A stretch of 64,000 nt of DNA. Origin: Plasmodium brasilianum. Taxonomy: Eukaryota > Apicomplexa > Aconoidasida > Haemosporida > Plasmodiidae. This document shows, in pieces, positions 11,075 to 21,796 of this stretch. The stretch is from assembly GCF_023973825.1 (NCBI RefSeq), contig NC_090115.1:248001-312000 (forward strand), in the 5' to 3' direction. The notes below the pieces were generated by a model that worked only from the letters and a program-made list of their open reading frames with translations, was not told the DNA's origin and made no database searches. Within the stretch, counting starts at the first letter, position 1; every line of letters starts with the position of its first letter. The position numbers and the translations under genes were made by a program.

Positions 11075-14000
11075 TCTACTTGGTCTCTGAAGGAATATAT
11101 TTCTGTTTCGCCTTCAGCCAATAGGCATATTTTTGCGCGCCACGAGGATAAGGGACGTATATATATATGCAAATGTATATATATATGCAAATGTATATAT
11201 ATATGTAAATGTATATATATATGTAAATGTATATATATATGTAAATGTATATATATATGTAAATGTATATATATATGTAAATGTATATATATATGTAAAT
11301 GTATATATATATGTAAATGTATATATATATGTAAATGTATATATATATGTAAATGTATATATATATGTAAATGTATATATATATGTAAATGTATATATAT
11401 ATGTAAATGTATATATATATGTATACATGTATGTGTACATATGTATACATGTGAGATGTTGTTACTTGAGCCCCGCCATAATACTACACATGTCAAGTTT
11501 GCTTAAAAATGGAAAGTTAAATTTTTACTGACCAATTTTGCAGTTATGCGGAGAATAATGTTTGCATAACAGCGTATACGTAATAAAAAATTGAAGATAA
11601 AAAACAATAGGTAAGCGGTAAAATAGCAAAAAGGAAAAAAAAAATTTAAATTTAAATTGTTATTGAAATTATTATTGAAATTGAAATTGTTATTGAAATT
11701 GAAATTAAAATTGATATTGAAATTAAAATTGAAATTAAAATTTAAATTGTTATTGAAATTAAAATTGAAATTAAAATTGATATTGAAATTAAAATTGATA
11801 TTGAAATTAAAATCAATGAAAAGCAAAAAAGCATTAAAATACAATGAAGCCATAAAATGCAGTGAAGCAACTGTAAAAACAGAATGCGACAATGATAAGA
11901 AGCAAAAGAACCCCAAAAAAATATTGCAGCAAAGTAATGTTCTTCTCCTTATTGCAAAAAAATGTTAATCTGTTTTGTTTTATACAAATAAAATATTAAT
12001 TTTCTCAAATTAAGTTTCCTATTATTTTAAAATGTTCGGTTAAGTCAAAAATAAACAAATTTGTTTAAAAAAAATGCGGAAAATAGAAAATGAATGGGGT
12101 ATGGGAACTATATGCGAAGTGGCGTACAGGAAAGTTATAAGTAAAAAGGGAATTAACAAAACAAAGGAATGGTATAAAAAAAAAATGGCGGAACGAATTA
12201 GAGGGTAAAAATATATATATATACATACATATATATGGTTAATAAGCTGGCACATAATTTTGTAAAGTTATCTATCGCGCTACTTTTGTGAACTTACTAT
12301 TATACATATGTACATGGATATGCATACATATATGCATATATGTACGTATATAAATGTTTATATGTGCATGTACAATTATGTGCTAATCTTGTTCGAAAAA
12401 TGTAACAATTGTTGGGGGGTAAATATATGTACAAATATAAAAAAAAAAAAAAAGAAAAAAAAAAAAAGATAGATGGATAGATAGATAGATAGATAGATAG
12501 ACAGATAGAACGAAATTTTTGCAATTGTTCCTTATTTCCGTTAAATTGACAAAGCATCCATTTTAACACCTGTTTGAGAATTACTTGGAAGTAATATATT
12601 TCGTTAATTTTAAAATTATGCTTTTTAAATCTTTTACGTAAAGATGGACCAAAAGCGGTGAATGAGTAAATAAGCATTTATGTTGTGCATATATATGTAT
12701 ATATGCGTATATGTATATATGCGTATATGTATGTATGCGTATATGTATGTATGCGTATATGTATATACATAAACATGGCTGAGCGTGCATAAAACTCCTT
12801 CAAGGCTAACGCTGCACAGAAGGTGGGGTGTTGTCGCTTTAACTTCGATCGTATAATGTTTCCCTTATGAAGGGAAAAAAAAAAGTATGCAGTAGTAGTA
12901 GTAGTAGTGGCAGTAGTAGCAGTAGTAGTGGTAGTAGTAGTAGTAGTAGTGGCAGTAGTAGCAGTAGTAGTGGTAGTAGTAGTAGTAGTAGTGGCAGTAG
13001 TAGCAGTAGTAGTGGTAGTAGTAGTAGTAGTAGTAGTGGCAGTAGTAGCAGTAGTAGTGGTAGTAGTAGTAGTAGTAGTGGCAGTAGTAGCAGTAGTAGT
13101 GGTAGTAGTAGTAGTAGTAGTGGCAGTAGTAGCAGTAGTAGTGGTAGTAGTAGTAGTAGTAGTAGTGGCAGTAGTAGCAGTAGTAGTGGTAGTACATAAG
13201 TTAGTACACATGTTGAGTATGTGCAGGATGCACGTTATCAATGTGGCAGTGTATAATGTTTATGTACTATGTGCTATCTTTGTTATGTTTGCCTCTTTTT
13301 TTTTTTTTTTTTTTTTTACTCATTATTCTGTAGTGTTACTCATATATATGGACAACAACGTGTTAATAAGACTATTTTACAGAATAAATCGTATTTCTTA
13401 GAAAATTAATTTTATCAAATGGCTCCGTATTTATATATACATATGCATGTATATATGTGCATATACATATGCATATATACCAAACATATATACTTGTAAC
13501 TAGTCAACGAGGTTACATAAACCAAATCTGTTTAATTAGTTACGCTAATAAAATAAAAAAAAAAGAAAAAAAAAAATTTAAGAGAATTTAACACTCTACA
13601 GTGAAATCAATTAGCTGTGTATTTGCTAAAATGTGTTAGTAGCTCTAACGAGTATGTGTGTTTAACATTTACACATAATGAAGGTATCCTACCTTATGCT
13701 TATATTTTTATCCCCTTTTTTTAATAAAAAAATAAAAGAATGCGTATGCAAAATTGTAAAAAAAAAAAAAAAAAAAAACTTGGATATGTTTTTCCTAGAA
13801 CAACAAAGTGTATGCGATCAAGTATTATGAGTACGTGTGTGTGCATGATGCAATAAATAAAAAGTGACAATGCGCAAAAGCAGAACTTACTTAGTAATTC
13901 AGCAAGATAAGCAGCGGTATATATATTTCTTTGCGAATAACACATGCAAAAATAAGTTAAAAATGTGCATGAATGACTGAAAAAACAAATATGGGCGCAG

Positions 14001-16501
14001 ATAAACAGTGAGTTCAAGTGCACGAATAAAAGAAGCCGCTCAAATAACATACAACTGCACGTACGTGTGCAATACATACATACATACATACATACTTACT
14101 TATCTGTATATATGTACGTATCAACCGCTTGCGCATGAATGTATATATGTATATATGCTATGTGAGTATAACACATCATAAAAAGCTAAACTGACATCTA
14201 CTGTACTCAAAAAGAAAGAAAAAAGAAATATCTCGCAGTGGGGGTAACATAACAGCCTTTTTTTTTTTTTTTTTTTAAGCACTTTCTCCAAGCAAACATG
14301 CGTATATAAATATATACATATGAACACGTAAATGTATATATAGAAACACGTAAATGTATATATAGAAACACGTAAATGTATATATAGAAACACGTAAATG
14401 TATATATAGAAACACGTAAGTAAATAAATAAATAAATAAATAAATATGTATATATAAAATGACGTGTGCGCGAGGCGTGTCTTCATTTATATGCCTTGCA
14501 TATGAAAAACAGAAAAAAAATGTGCACACACAATGTACATATAGCAGGGATGAACCCACGGATGTGTGCATACAAGTATGCGTTCATGCGCGTGCTTCTC
14601 TGAACATGCCTTACTCGTAAACGGTATATATGTGTGTATGTATGTATATATGTATGTTCGTACGTACATGTGCAGTTCGCTCATATATATGCACATGTAC
14701 AAGCATTCAATACACGCCCGCAAATGGCAAGAGAAAATTTATTTTTTTTTAAAATGGTACTCTCTGTTACCATTAAATAATATACAGTAAAAATCATATG
14801 CCAAATATAATATCATGTTGTAATGATTATTTATTCGTTTTGTTAATTCACTGATGAGCTTCTTTACTAACACAAAGAAATTTTTTGCTTTGTCGAATTT
14901 CTTTACATGGTTTGTTCGAACACTGTAGATAATTGCCACTGGCACAGGAATGTAAATCAGAATTTATTTTCTACAATGTTCATTACTTTTTTGTCTTAAA
15001 AAATAAAAAAAAAAATATATATATATATATATATATGCATGTAAGTAAGTATATATATATGCATGCATATATATACATAATTAACTGTTAGTCGGGGAAA
15101 GAAGCGCGACAAGCGCTAGCAAAAATGTGAACACATGTATGTGCTTAGATATATATATATATATATATGACATATACCTCTCATGCACTTGTGCGTATAT
15201 ATGTGCAATTTGTCATTACATTATATATATATATGCACATATGTAATATATATATCAATATGCGAGCTACATTTTTATGTGTACTAGTAGAGGCGCATTA
15301 TGTACACATGTGTAGCAAAGAGTGACAAGGAAGAGGAAAAAAAAAAAAAAAAAAAAAAAATGCGCATAGGCAATAAACAAGATATGTATATGCAATAAAT
15401 AAGATATGTATATGCAATAAATAAGATATGTATATGCAATAAATAAGATATGTATATGCAATAAATAAGATATGTATATGCAATAAATAAGATATGTATA
15501 TGCAATAAATAAGTATGTAATGCAAAAAATATGATACGCAAACGCAAAAAATATAATAATTGAAAAAGTTAAGATGAGAAAAAAAAAGATATAAACAAAA
15601 AGAGCACGTCTTTGTCGCAGTTTTTATAGAACACTTTTTTTAATATCATCCCCCTTTCAATTCATTGTATCTTTCTTCTTTTTAATACTTCCATTTTTAA
15701 GAAGTTAAAAAAAAAAAAAAAAAAAAAACTAGAAGAGGTACCATTTTTCAATTTTAATGAACGCTTTCCACTGCCGCTCCTTTTCTCATGCACACACATA
15801 TATATATATATATGTACACATGCATATATATATATATGCTTATGTGTACATAAAATATATGTGAAAAATTTTAAATTTATACAGCTAATAATTGGAAGAA
15901 GTAAATTTATTATTCGTTTATCGTTACGAATTATTTATTATCATTATTTAATATCATTATTTAATATCATTATTTATTATTATTATTTATTATCATTATT
16001 TATTATCATTATTTATTATCATTATTTATTATCATTATTTAATATCATTATTTAATATCATTATTTATTATCATTATTTAATATCATTTTTTATTATCAT
16101 ATTTTCTTATCATATATTATTATCGTATTTTATTATCGTATTTTATTAATTTACTCTTTTTTTTATGCCCTTCCAGTTTATCTTTTAACATATAACTATG
16201 TGCGCCCTGTGTTAAAAGCCGCGCATACGTTAAAAATTCCATCTACAAGGTTTTCGCTTTTTATATGTTTACGTTATCATACGTACATGCATAGGTATAT
16301 ATTTCTGCATATACGTACATACATATGTGCATACGTTATACACAAAACTACTTCAAAAGTTGAGCTCGCTATCCTATCGATTATATACCCAAATTTACGA
16401 TCATTTTCCTCCCCTATTCGTGCTTTTGTTTTTGCTTCTTTCTTTTCTTGTTCGTTTAACCGGGTAAAATTTATTAGCCGCTTTATATAAGCAGAATTCA
16501 T
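10775..16501 (-). CDS. Candidate unrecognised multi-exon gene
   Basis: I do not recognise this protein. What can be seen: short minus-strand segments with non-repetitive, coding-like translation and matching splice phases, separated by microsatellites. Proposed chain: 16501-16342 (starts [20 protein letters not shown], donor GTATAA, phase 1); 14938-14771 ([16 protein letters not shown], donor GTAACA, phase 1); 14200-14173 (phase 2); 13976-13891 (acceptor [21 protein letters not shown], donor GTAAGT, phase 1); 12863-12769 ([19 protein letters not shown], phase 0); 12569 to about 12510 ([19 protein letters not shown]); less certain 11501-11449 ([17 protein letters not shown]); last exon 10837-10775 ([20 protein letters not shown], stop). 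Exons between 12510 and 10837 are unresolved, and 11040-11150 holds another coding-like stretch ([16 protein letters not shown]). One alternative is a set of unrelated chance frames, but the splice signals argue against that for the upstream half. Confidence 0.4.
11150..11425. repeat. 18-bp TA-rich minisatellite
   Basis: About 15 copies of ATGTATATATATATGTAA, the first two with TGCAA instead of TGTAA. Open on both strands because 18 is a multiple of three; the resulting Y/I/V frames are not genes. Confidence 0.9.
11649..11815. repeat. GAAATT/AAAATT hexamer-like array
   Basis: Degenerate array of TTGAAATT, TTATTGAAATT and TTAAAATT units. It yields L/K-rich frames on plus and N/F-rich frames on minus; neither is convincing as protein. 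Confidence 0.8.
11816..11968 (+). CDS. Doubtful small ORF, 50 aa
   Basis: Starts [20 protein letters not shown] directly after the GAAATT array; lysine-, asparagine- and glutamate-rich and not itself repetitive. It could be the first exon of a small plus-strand gene, spliced from a donor GTAATG near 11933 towards the 12074 ORF, but the acceptor there is poor. It lies opposite the candidate minus-strand gene. AT-rich sequence gives such K/N/E frames by chance, so I rate it low. Confidence 0.15.
   Translation: MKSKKALKYNEAIKCSEATVKTECDNDKKQKNPKKILQQSNVLLLIAKKC
12074..12208 (+). CDS. Doubtful small ORF, 44 aa
   Basis: Reads [20 protein letters not shown] and ends [10 protein letters not shown]. 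Composition (W, C, G, V, A mixed with K/E) is less biased than most chance frames here. No similarity recognised, no clear promoter or neighbouring exon. Kept as a possible short peptide or an exon of the 11816 ORF. Confidence 0.2.
   Translation: MRKIENEWGMGTICEVAYRKVISKKGINKTKEWYKKKMAERIRG
12894..13196. repeat. AGT trinucleotide array with higher-order units
   Basis: About 300 bp of AGT triplets punctuated by GGC, AGC and GGT at regular spacing, giving a larger unit of about 57-63 bp repeated five times. It codes for polyserine, polyvaline or polythreonine depending on frame, and sits between two proposed exons of the candidate minus-strand gene. Confidence 0.9.
15371..15512. repeat. 22-bp minisatellite
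   Basis: About six copies of CAATAAATAAGATATGTATA+TG directly after a 26-base A-run. No gene content. Confidence 0.85.
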
Positions 16502-16788
16502 AGCGCAAAAGAAAAAAAAAAAAAAAAAAAAAAAAAAAAAGCAAACAAACAAAAATAAATAAATAAAATAAAGCCCACAAACGAGCTTACACAAAAGAAC
16601 ATACATCACTTACATAACTTAGATAGCACAATATTTTCCCCCTTTTTTGCTGACATTTGTATGTTGCCTAGCGCGCCACAGTGTTCCTGCCTTTTCTTTG
16701 TATATCCCCCATTTGATAGTTTTTTTAATACACAAGTAGAGGCCAATCTTTACCTTACTTCTTTTTCTGCATACAGACTCATATTGTT

Positions 16789-16903
16789 TACCCTTCACCC
16801 TTCACCCTTTACCCTTCACCCTTTACCCTTCACCCTTTACCCTTCACCCTTTACCCTTCACCCTTTACCCTTCACCCTTTACCCTTCACCCTTTACCCTT
16901 CAC
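16789..16903. repeat. CCCTTTA/CCCTTCA heptamer array
   Basis: About 16 heptamers alternating CCCTTTA and CCCTTCA. They resemble the malaria telomere repeat in length and in the Y variation, but the telomere C-strand is CCCTRAA, so this is not an interstitial telomere. Confidence 0.9.
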
Positions 16904-16931
16904 CGTATTCGCATCATCCATCACACATAGA

Positions 16932-17480
16932 GAATTATACGTAGCGAATTATACGTAGCGAATTATACGTAGCGAATTATACGTAGCGAATTATACGTAG
17001 CGAATTATACGTAGCGAATTATACGTAGCGAATTATACGTAGCGAATTATACGTAGCGAATTATACGTAGCGAATTATACGTAGCGAATTATACGTAGCG
17101 AATTATACGTAGCGAATTATACGTAGCGAATTATACGTAGCGAATTATACGTAGCGAATTATACGTAGCGAATTATACGTAGCGAATTTATACGTAGCGA
17201 ATTATACGTAGCGAATTATACGTAGCGAATTATACGTAGCGAATTATACGTAGCGAATTATACGTAGCGAATTATACGTAGCGAATTATACGTAGCGAAT
17301 TATACGTAGCGAATTATACGTAGCGAATTATACGTAGCGAATTATACGTAGCGAATTATACGTAGCGAATTATACGTAGCGAATTATACGTAGCGAATTG
17401 TACGTAGCGAATTATACGTAGCGAATTATACGTAGCGAATTATACGTAGCGAATTATACGTAGCGAATTATACGTAGCGA
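16932..17480. repeat. 14-bp minisatellite GAATTATACGTAGC
   Basis: About 39 head-to-tail copies, almost invariant (one 15-bp copy near 17178 and one G variant near 17399), followed by three diverged GAGTTACACATAGC-like copies up to about 17512. Every unit contains the palindrome TACGTA. The array ends within about 100 bp of the CAF1 start. Confidence 0.95.
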
Positions 17481-17609
17481 GTTACACATAGCGAGTTACA
17501 CATAGCGAGTTACACTTGTGAGAATAAAAGGCTATCCCCCTACGACGTGCACACGACCACCCCACATCAGTACTCCACTGACTGCTTCTACGCAACAGCT
17601 CCACCACCC

Positions 17610-18947
17610 ATGAGCGCCCCGAAAGAAAGCAAGAAACGCAAGTCGAACGCACTGGACGAAGCATGCCTGGAGTTGAGCGAAGAAATAGAGAACGGGGATG
17701 TGCACAAAGAGGAGGAGAAAGAACAAGAAGATGTAGAAACGCAGTTTAGTAACTGGAAAACAAATAGTGGTTTGTTATACGATTTTGTATGTAGAAAGGA
17801 GTTGGAGTGGCCATCATTATCTATCGATTTTGGTGATTTCCATAATGAGAATATTGAAGATAATGTATTAAATCAGTTAGTTTGTGTTGGTACTCATACA
17901 TCAAATAAAGAACCAAATTATTTGTATGTATGTGATGTACTATTTCCATTAGAACAATTAGCACAAGAAAAGTGCATATATAAAATTAACGAAAATTATG
18001 AAGGTTTTGATTTTTGCTGTGAGAAAAAAAAATTTACTATAAAATCGAAAATTGCACATACAGGGGAAGTGAATAGAATAAAGTTTTTACCATTAGAAAG
18101 AAAAAATATTGTTGTGACAAAAGCAATTGATGGAAATCTTCACTTATTTGATATAAATAAACATAAAATCGAAACAAATGATGATAAGATGAATCCTGAA
18201 GTATCTTTTGTTGGTAATAACTCGGATGGTTTTGGACTAGATTTTAATGCTTATAAAAAATTTGCATTAACTTGTAGTAATGATGGAATGATAACAGTAT
18301 ATGATTATAATAATTTATCTTCTAAAACTGTTAATCCATTTTATAAAGTACAATACAAGTCCCCTATAAATGATGTTTCTTCTCTTAATGATCCTAATTT
18401 AATTTTAGCTTGTGCAGATAATGGATATATTTTAGTATACGATATTAGAGTAAAAACAACAGAACCTGCTCAACAAGTGTTAGGTCAACAAGTACCTGTT
18501 AACTGTATTGCTTTGAATAGATTTACAGGTCATTTTGCTTCAGGTAGTGAAAATGGAAAAATTAAAATATGGGATATTAAAAGATTTAATGAACCACAGC
18601 ATATTATAAATGCACACAAAGAAGCTGTTATTAGATTAAATTTTTCACCTAATGATTCCTCTCTTCTTGCTTCGGCTAGTAATAATCGTTTTATTAACAT
18701 ATACGACTTAAACAAAATTGGGGAAGAACTTGATGCTATTGATTTATCCGATGGACCTTCTGAACTCATCTTCTCTCATGGTGGACATACACAACCGATT
18801 ACAGATTTTAATTGGAATCATCACAAGAAATTAAAGATGTTCATAGGATCCACTGGGGAGGATAACACTCTCCAGTTTTGGCAGCTCAAGACCGAATTAC
18901 TGGACGAGGTCAACACGATACCCACGTCGAACACGGATGTGGAGTAG
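17610..18947 (+). CDS. CAF1C: CAF1 p48/RBBP4-like WD40 histone chaperone
   Basis: RBBP4/MSI1-type WD40 protein that binds histone H4 as a subunit of chromatin assembly factor 1 and of histone deacetylase complexes. Seen: family N-terminal helix NWKTNSGLLYDFVCRKELEW plus PSLSIDF, then WD repeats, including AHTGEVNRIKFLP, GSENGKIKIWDIKRF, NAHKEAVIRLNFSPND, SASNNRFINIYDLNKIGEE and GHTQPITDFNWN...GEDNTLQFWQL, ending as RBBP4 does. Single exon, about 445 aa, close to the family's usual 410-430. I start at MSAPKESKKRK (17610); an in-frame ATG at 17547 adds 21 residues (TTPHQYSTD...) unlike the family and close to the minisatellite. Confidence 0.92.
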   Translation: MSAPKESKKRKSNALDEACLELSEEIENGDVHKEEEKEQEDVETQFSNWKTNSGLLYDFVCRKELEWPSLSIDFGDFHNENIEDNVLNQLVCVGTHTSNKEPNYLYVCDVLFPLEQLAQEKCIYKINENYEGFDFCCEKKKFTIKSKIAHTGEVNRIKFLPLERKNIVVTKAIDGNLHLFDINKHKIETNDDKMNPEVSFVGNNSDGFGLDFNAYKKFALTCSNDGMITVYDYNNLSSKTVNPFYKVQYKSPINDVSSLNDPNLILACADNGYILVYDIRVKTTEPAQQVLGQQVPVNCIALNRFTGHFASGSENGKIKIWDIKRFNEPQHIINAHKEAVIRLNFSPNDSSLLASASNNRFINIYDLNKIGEELDAIDLSDGPSELIFSHGGHTQPITDFNWNHHKKLKMFIGSTGEDNTLQFWQLKTELLDEVNTIPTSNTDVE

Positions 18948-20900
18948 TGGTGGAAGTGTGTAACGGAGACTCGCACATGCAGTCGTGCAGTCGTGCATAT
19001 ATAGGTATGTATATCTGTGCGATGGCATATGTGGCTGTCGTGCCCCATTTATTATCATTTATTCCAAAATTTTCCCCTACTTATTCCAATTTTTTTCTAT
19101 TTTTTTTAAACTGCGTACGTTGGACTTCCCACATGTGCACCCGTGCACGTGAAGTGAGGGATGTCAACGCGCATATTCTCCTTTCCCCTATTTACACTTA
19201 TCACACATTCCCACAAACAAAGGAATACCACCCTTAGATTAATACATGGAGGTAATTTATAATTTTCATAATCCTTATATACACATATACATGTACGCAT
19301 ATAATTCATACACGCCATATACACATATATACCGATGTAGATGATACCCATTTTACACCTCGTTGAATAGACTTTTTTTTTTTTTTTTTTTTTTTTTCCC
19401 ATATTGAAAAACCGTCCTCTTCTAACCAATGTGTGTTACTTTATACACATTGTGAAAACTTTTTCTAATTTTACAAACGAAAGAGAGATAACAATTTTAA
19501 AAAGAGTTATCATTTAAGTAATTCAACTTGATGCGTGAGTAACCAAACCAGAGTACCTACATCACACTGTCAGTTAAATGACAGCAAGACAACAAATCGA
19601 TGGGGCTTAACTTGCTTTTTTCTTAGCAATGCTTGCATGAAAATCTCTGCTCGTGCGTAATACATATGACTACGGTGTGGATCAATTGTTTCTGGGTTAG
19701 CTGCATACATATGCTTATGCCTTACTCTTTGTCTATTCATTCCCGTTCATTTTTAACACATCACTAAGATGAACCATTTGTTCTTTGAAGTTTTATTTTA
19801 TAAATATATAATAAAATGTACGTATAAACGTGTTTTTATATGTGTGTGGGTCGGAGGGTGTATATATAATTCCCATAATACGTGTCTTAAAAACGTACCC
19901 ACACTTGCCTATACCAAATTGTTATATTAAAAAGTTGTTAGAATGGAGAGCATGTACTACTACGAATTATACTGTTATTACTTATTTAACAATATTTATA
20001 TATGTATTAACGATCCCCATTATATCCAAACATCTGTTGTAAATATGAACTAATATTAACGTATATAATTACTTTCTTTTCGTCATCATGTTTAATTTTA
20101 AAAAATTTTATGCCGACCAAAAAGTAAAAATAAAATGAAAAAAAATAAAGTAAAATAAAATAAAAAAAAAAAAACAAAAAATAGAATAAAATAAAGTAAA
20201 AATAAAGTAAAAACAAGATAAAATAAAGTAAAAACAAGATAAAATAAAGTAAAAATAAGATAAAATAAAGTAAAAACAAGATAAAATAAAGTAAAAAAAG
20301 AAAATGAATTCAAATGACGCGAAACAAAATGAAACATTTCCATGTTAAAATGAACTTCTCACGAAAAAAAAAAAAAAGTGTGTGGGAAAAAGACATAAAA
20401 ATTATGCACACGTGCAGGTAATATATTTATATGTTCATGCACATTTTTTAACATATTATTGGGGGAGGGGGGCACATGTGTAGCATAGGTTAAAAAGACT
20501 CGTTACGATTATTTCTTCAGGCATTCATGGAACGTATATTTTCGCATGCCCGTTTACAACTGTACGCACATATACACATATATAGTACTGCTTTGTAAAA
20601 AAGATGCTTCGTTCATTCTGATTTTAAAATATTGCGTACTAGCAGCTATAATTAAAAAAAAAGAAAAAGAAAAAAAAAAAAAAAAAGACAATAAAACACA
20701 ACAGAATACAACACAACAAAATAAAATTCAATACAATGTACAGAAAAATACATGACAAGACCAGATCTGATAAGATAACGCAAATAACATGAGATTAAAA
20801 ATATTATGAAAAAAGAAATTTTTTTTTTTTTCAAAAATATTGCTTAACAAGGTAAATATCAAAAAAAGCATATTATTAATTATTCTAAATTGTCAAACTA

Positions 20901-20940
<40 letters not shown>
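18948..20940. other. Intergenic spacer between convergent genes
   Basis: 3' flanks of CAF1 (+) and PIP5K (-). Contains a T-run at 19373-19397, a TAAAATAAAGTAAAAACAAGA-like array at about 20140-20295, and A-runs near 20653-20685 and 20908-20938. No coding or RNA gene recognised. Confidence 0.7.
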
Positions 20941-21762
20941 CTACTCCATATGATTTTCAATAAAGGTAACAAATCGTTCTGTGGGAAAGAAGCAAAAAAA
21001 AAAAAAAAAAAAAGAATTATATGTATATGTATAATCGTGCATACGTATTATATATATATACGTACAGGTACATGTACAAGAGTATATATTTATGTGCACG
21101 CGTATATATTTATGCACATATTAAGAGGTCACCATTTACTGAAGTACAGTCAGCATAACAATTTCTTTTGGTTAATAAAAACTTACTTGAATAGGTATCC
21201 GGGTGTACACATGAAATGTTTTTTCTATCAAGTTTTCTAAAATGGGAGAAGCACATGCACATATATATAAGTTTGTGAGCGTGGGGGGGCTATATACATC
21301 CATGCATATATGCAAACATACGCGCATAAGTAAATATGAACATATGTACACATACGTACTTTTGTGCCCACAAAAATTAATTCCACATTATTTCCACATT
21401 TTTTCGCTTCTTTAATACTTACTGTATGGTCCTTAGGGTGTGCTCGAACTTTTTTTTTAAGCTAAAATGGGCAGTTAAAACAAAGTAAAAACAAGTATAG
21501 CAGAATAAACAAATATAGCAAAATAAAACCACAAGTAGTGTCCTACGTGTGTGCATTTGCTCTTTTCATGTACACTGCTCTAAACATGAGTACAAAACAA
21601 AGTTTCGAATTTTTATGTACTCATTACAAATAACATTAACATCACGTTATTTTATCTTTTTCTTACTTCCACTTAGTAAAGATATCAATAATTCCGAAAA
21701 AAAAAATTTTGCTCTTATCAATGTTGATCATACCTCCATGGTCGCACTGAGTAGTTGGAGGT

Positions 21763-21796
<34 letters not shown>

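Larger units (their letters stand above)
16502..17609. promoter_or_regulatory. Upstream region of the CAF1 gene, repeat-dominated
   Basis: Holds an A-run (16512-16540), the CCCTTYA array and the long 14-bp minisatellite described separately. The CAF1 promoter and 5' UTR should lie here, and also the promoter of the candidate minus-strand gene starting at 16501. Between the arrays I see no coding segment. Confidence 0.5.

Noticed and set aside
11068..11531. Frames of 100-140 residues on both strands rich in Y, I, H, V
   Set aside because: Products of the 18-bp ATGTATATATATATGTAA array, open in several frames because the period is a multiple of three.
16789..16903. Interstitial telomere repeat
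   Set aside because: Malaria telomeres are GGGTTYA (C-strand TRAACCC). This array is TTYACCC, which is neither strand of that repeat.
16932..17480. CRISPR array or centromere
   Set aside because: The 14-bp units are head-to-tail with no spacers. Plasmodium centromeres are a few kb of extreme AT; this unit is not AT-extreme and is flanked by genes.
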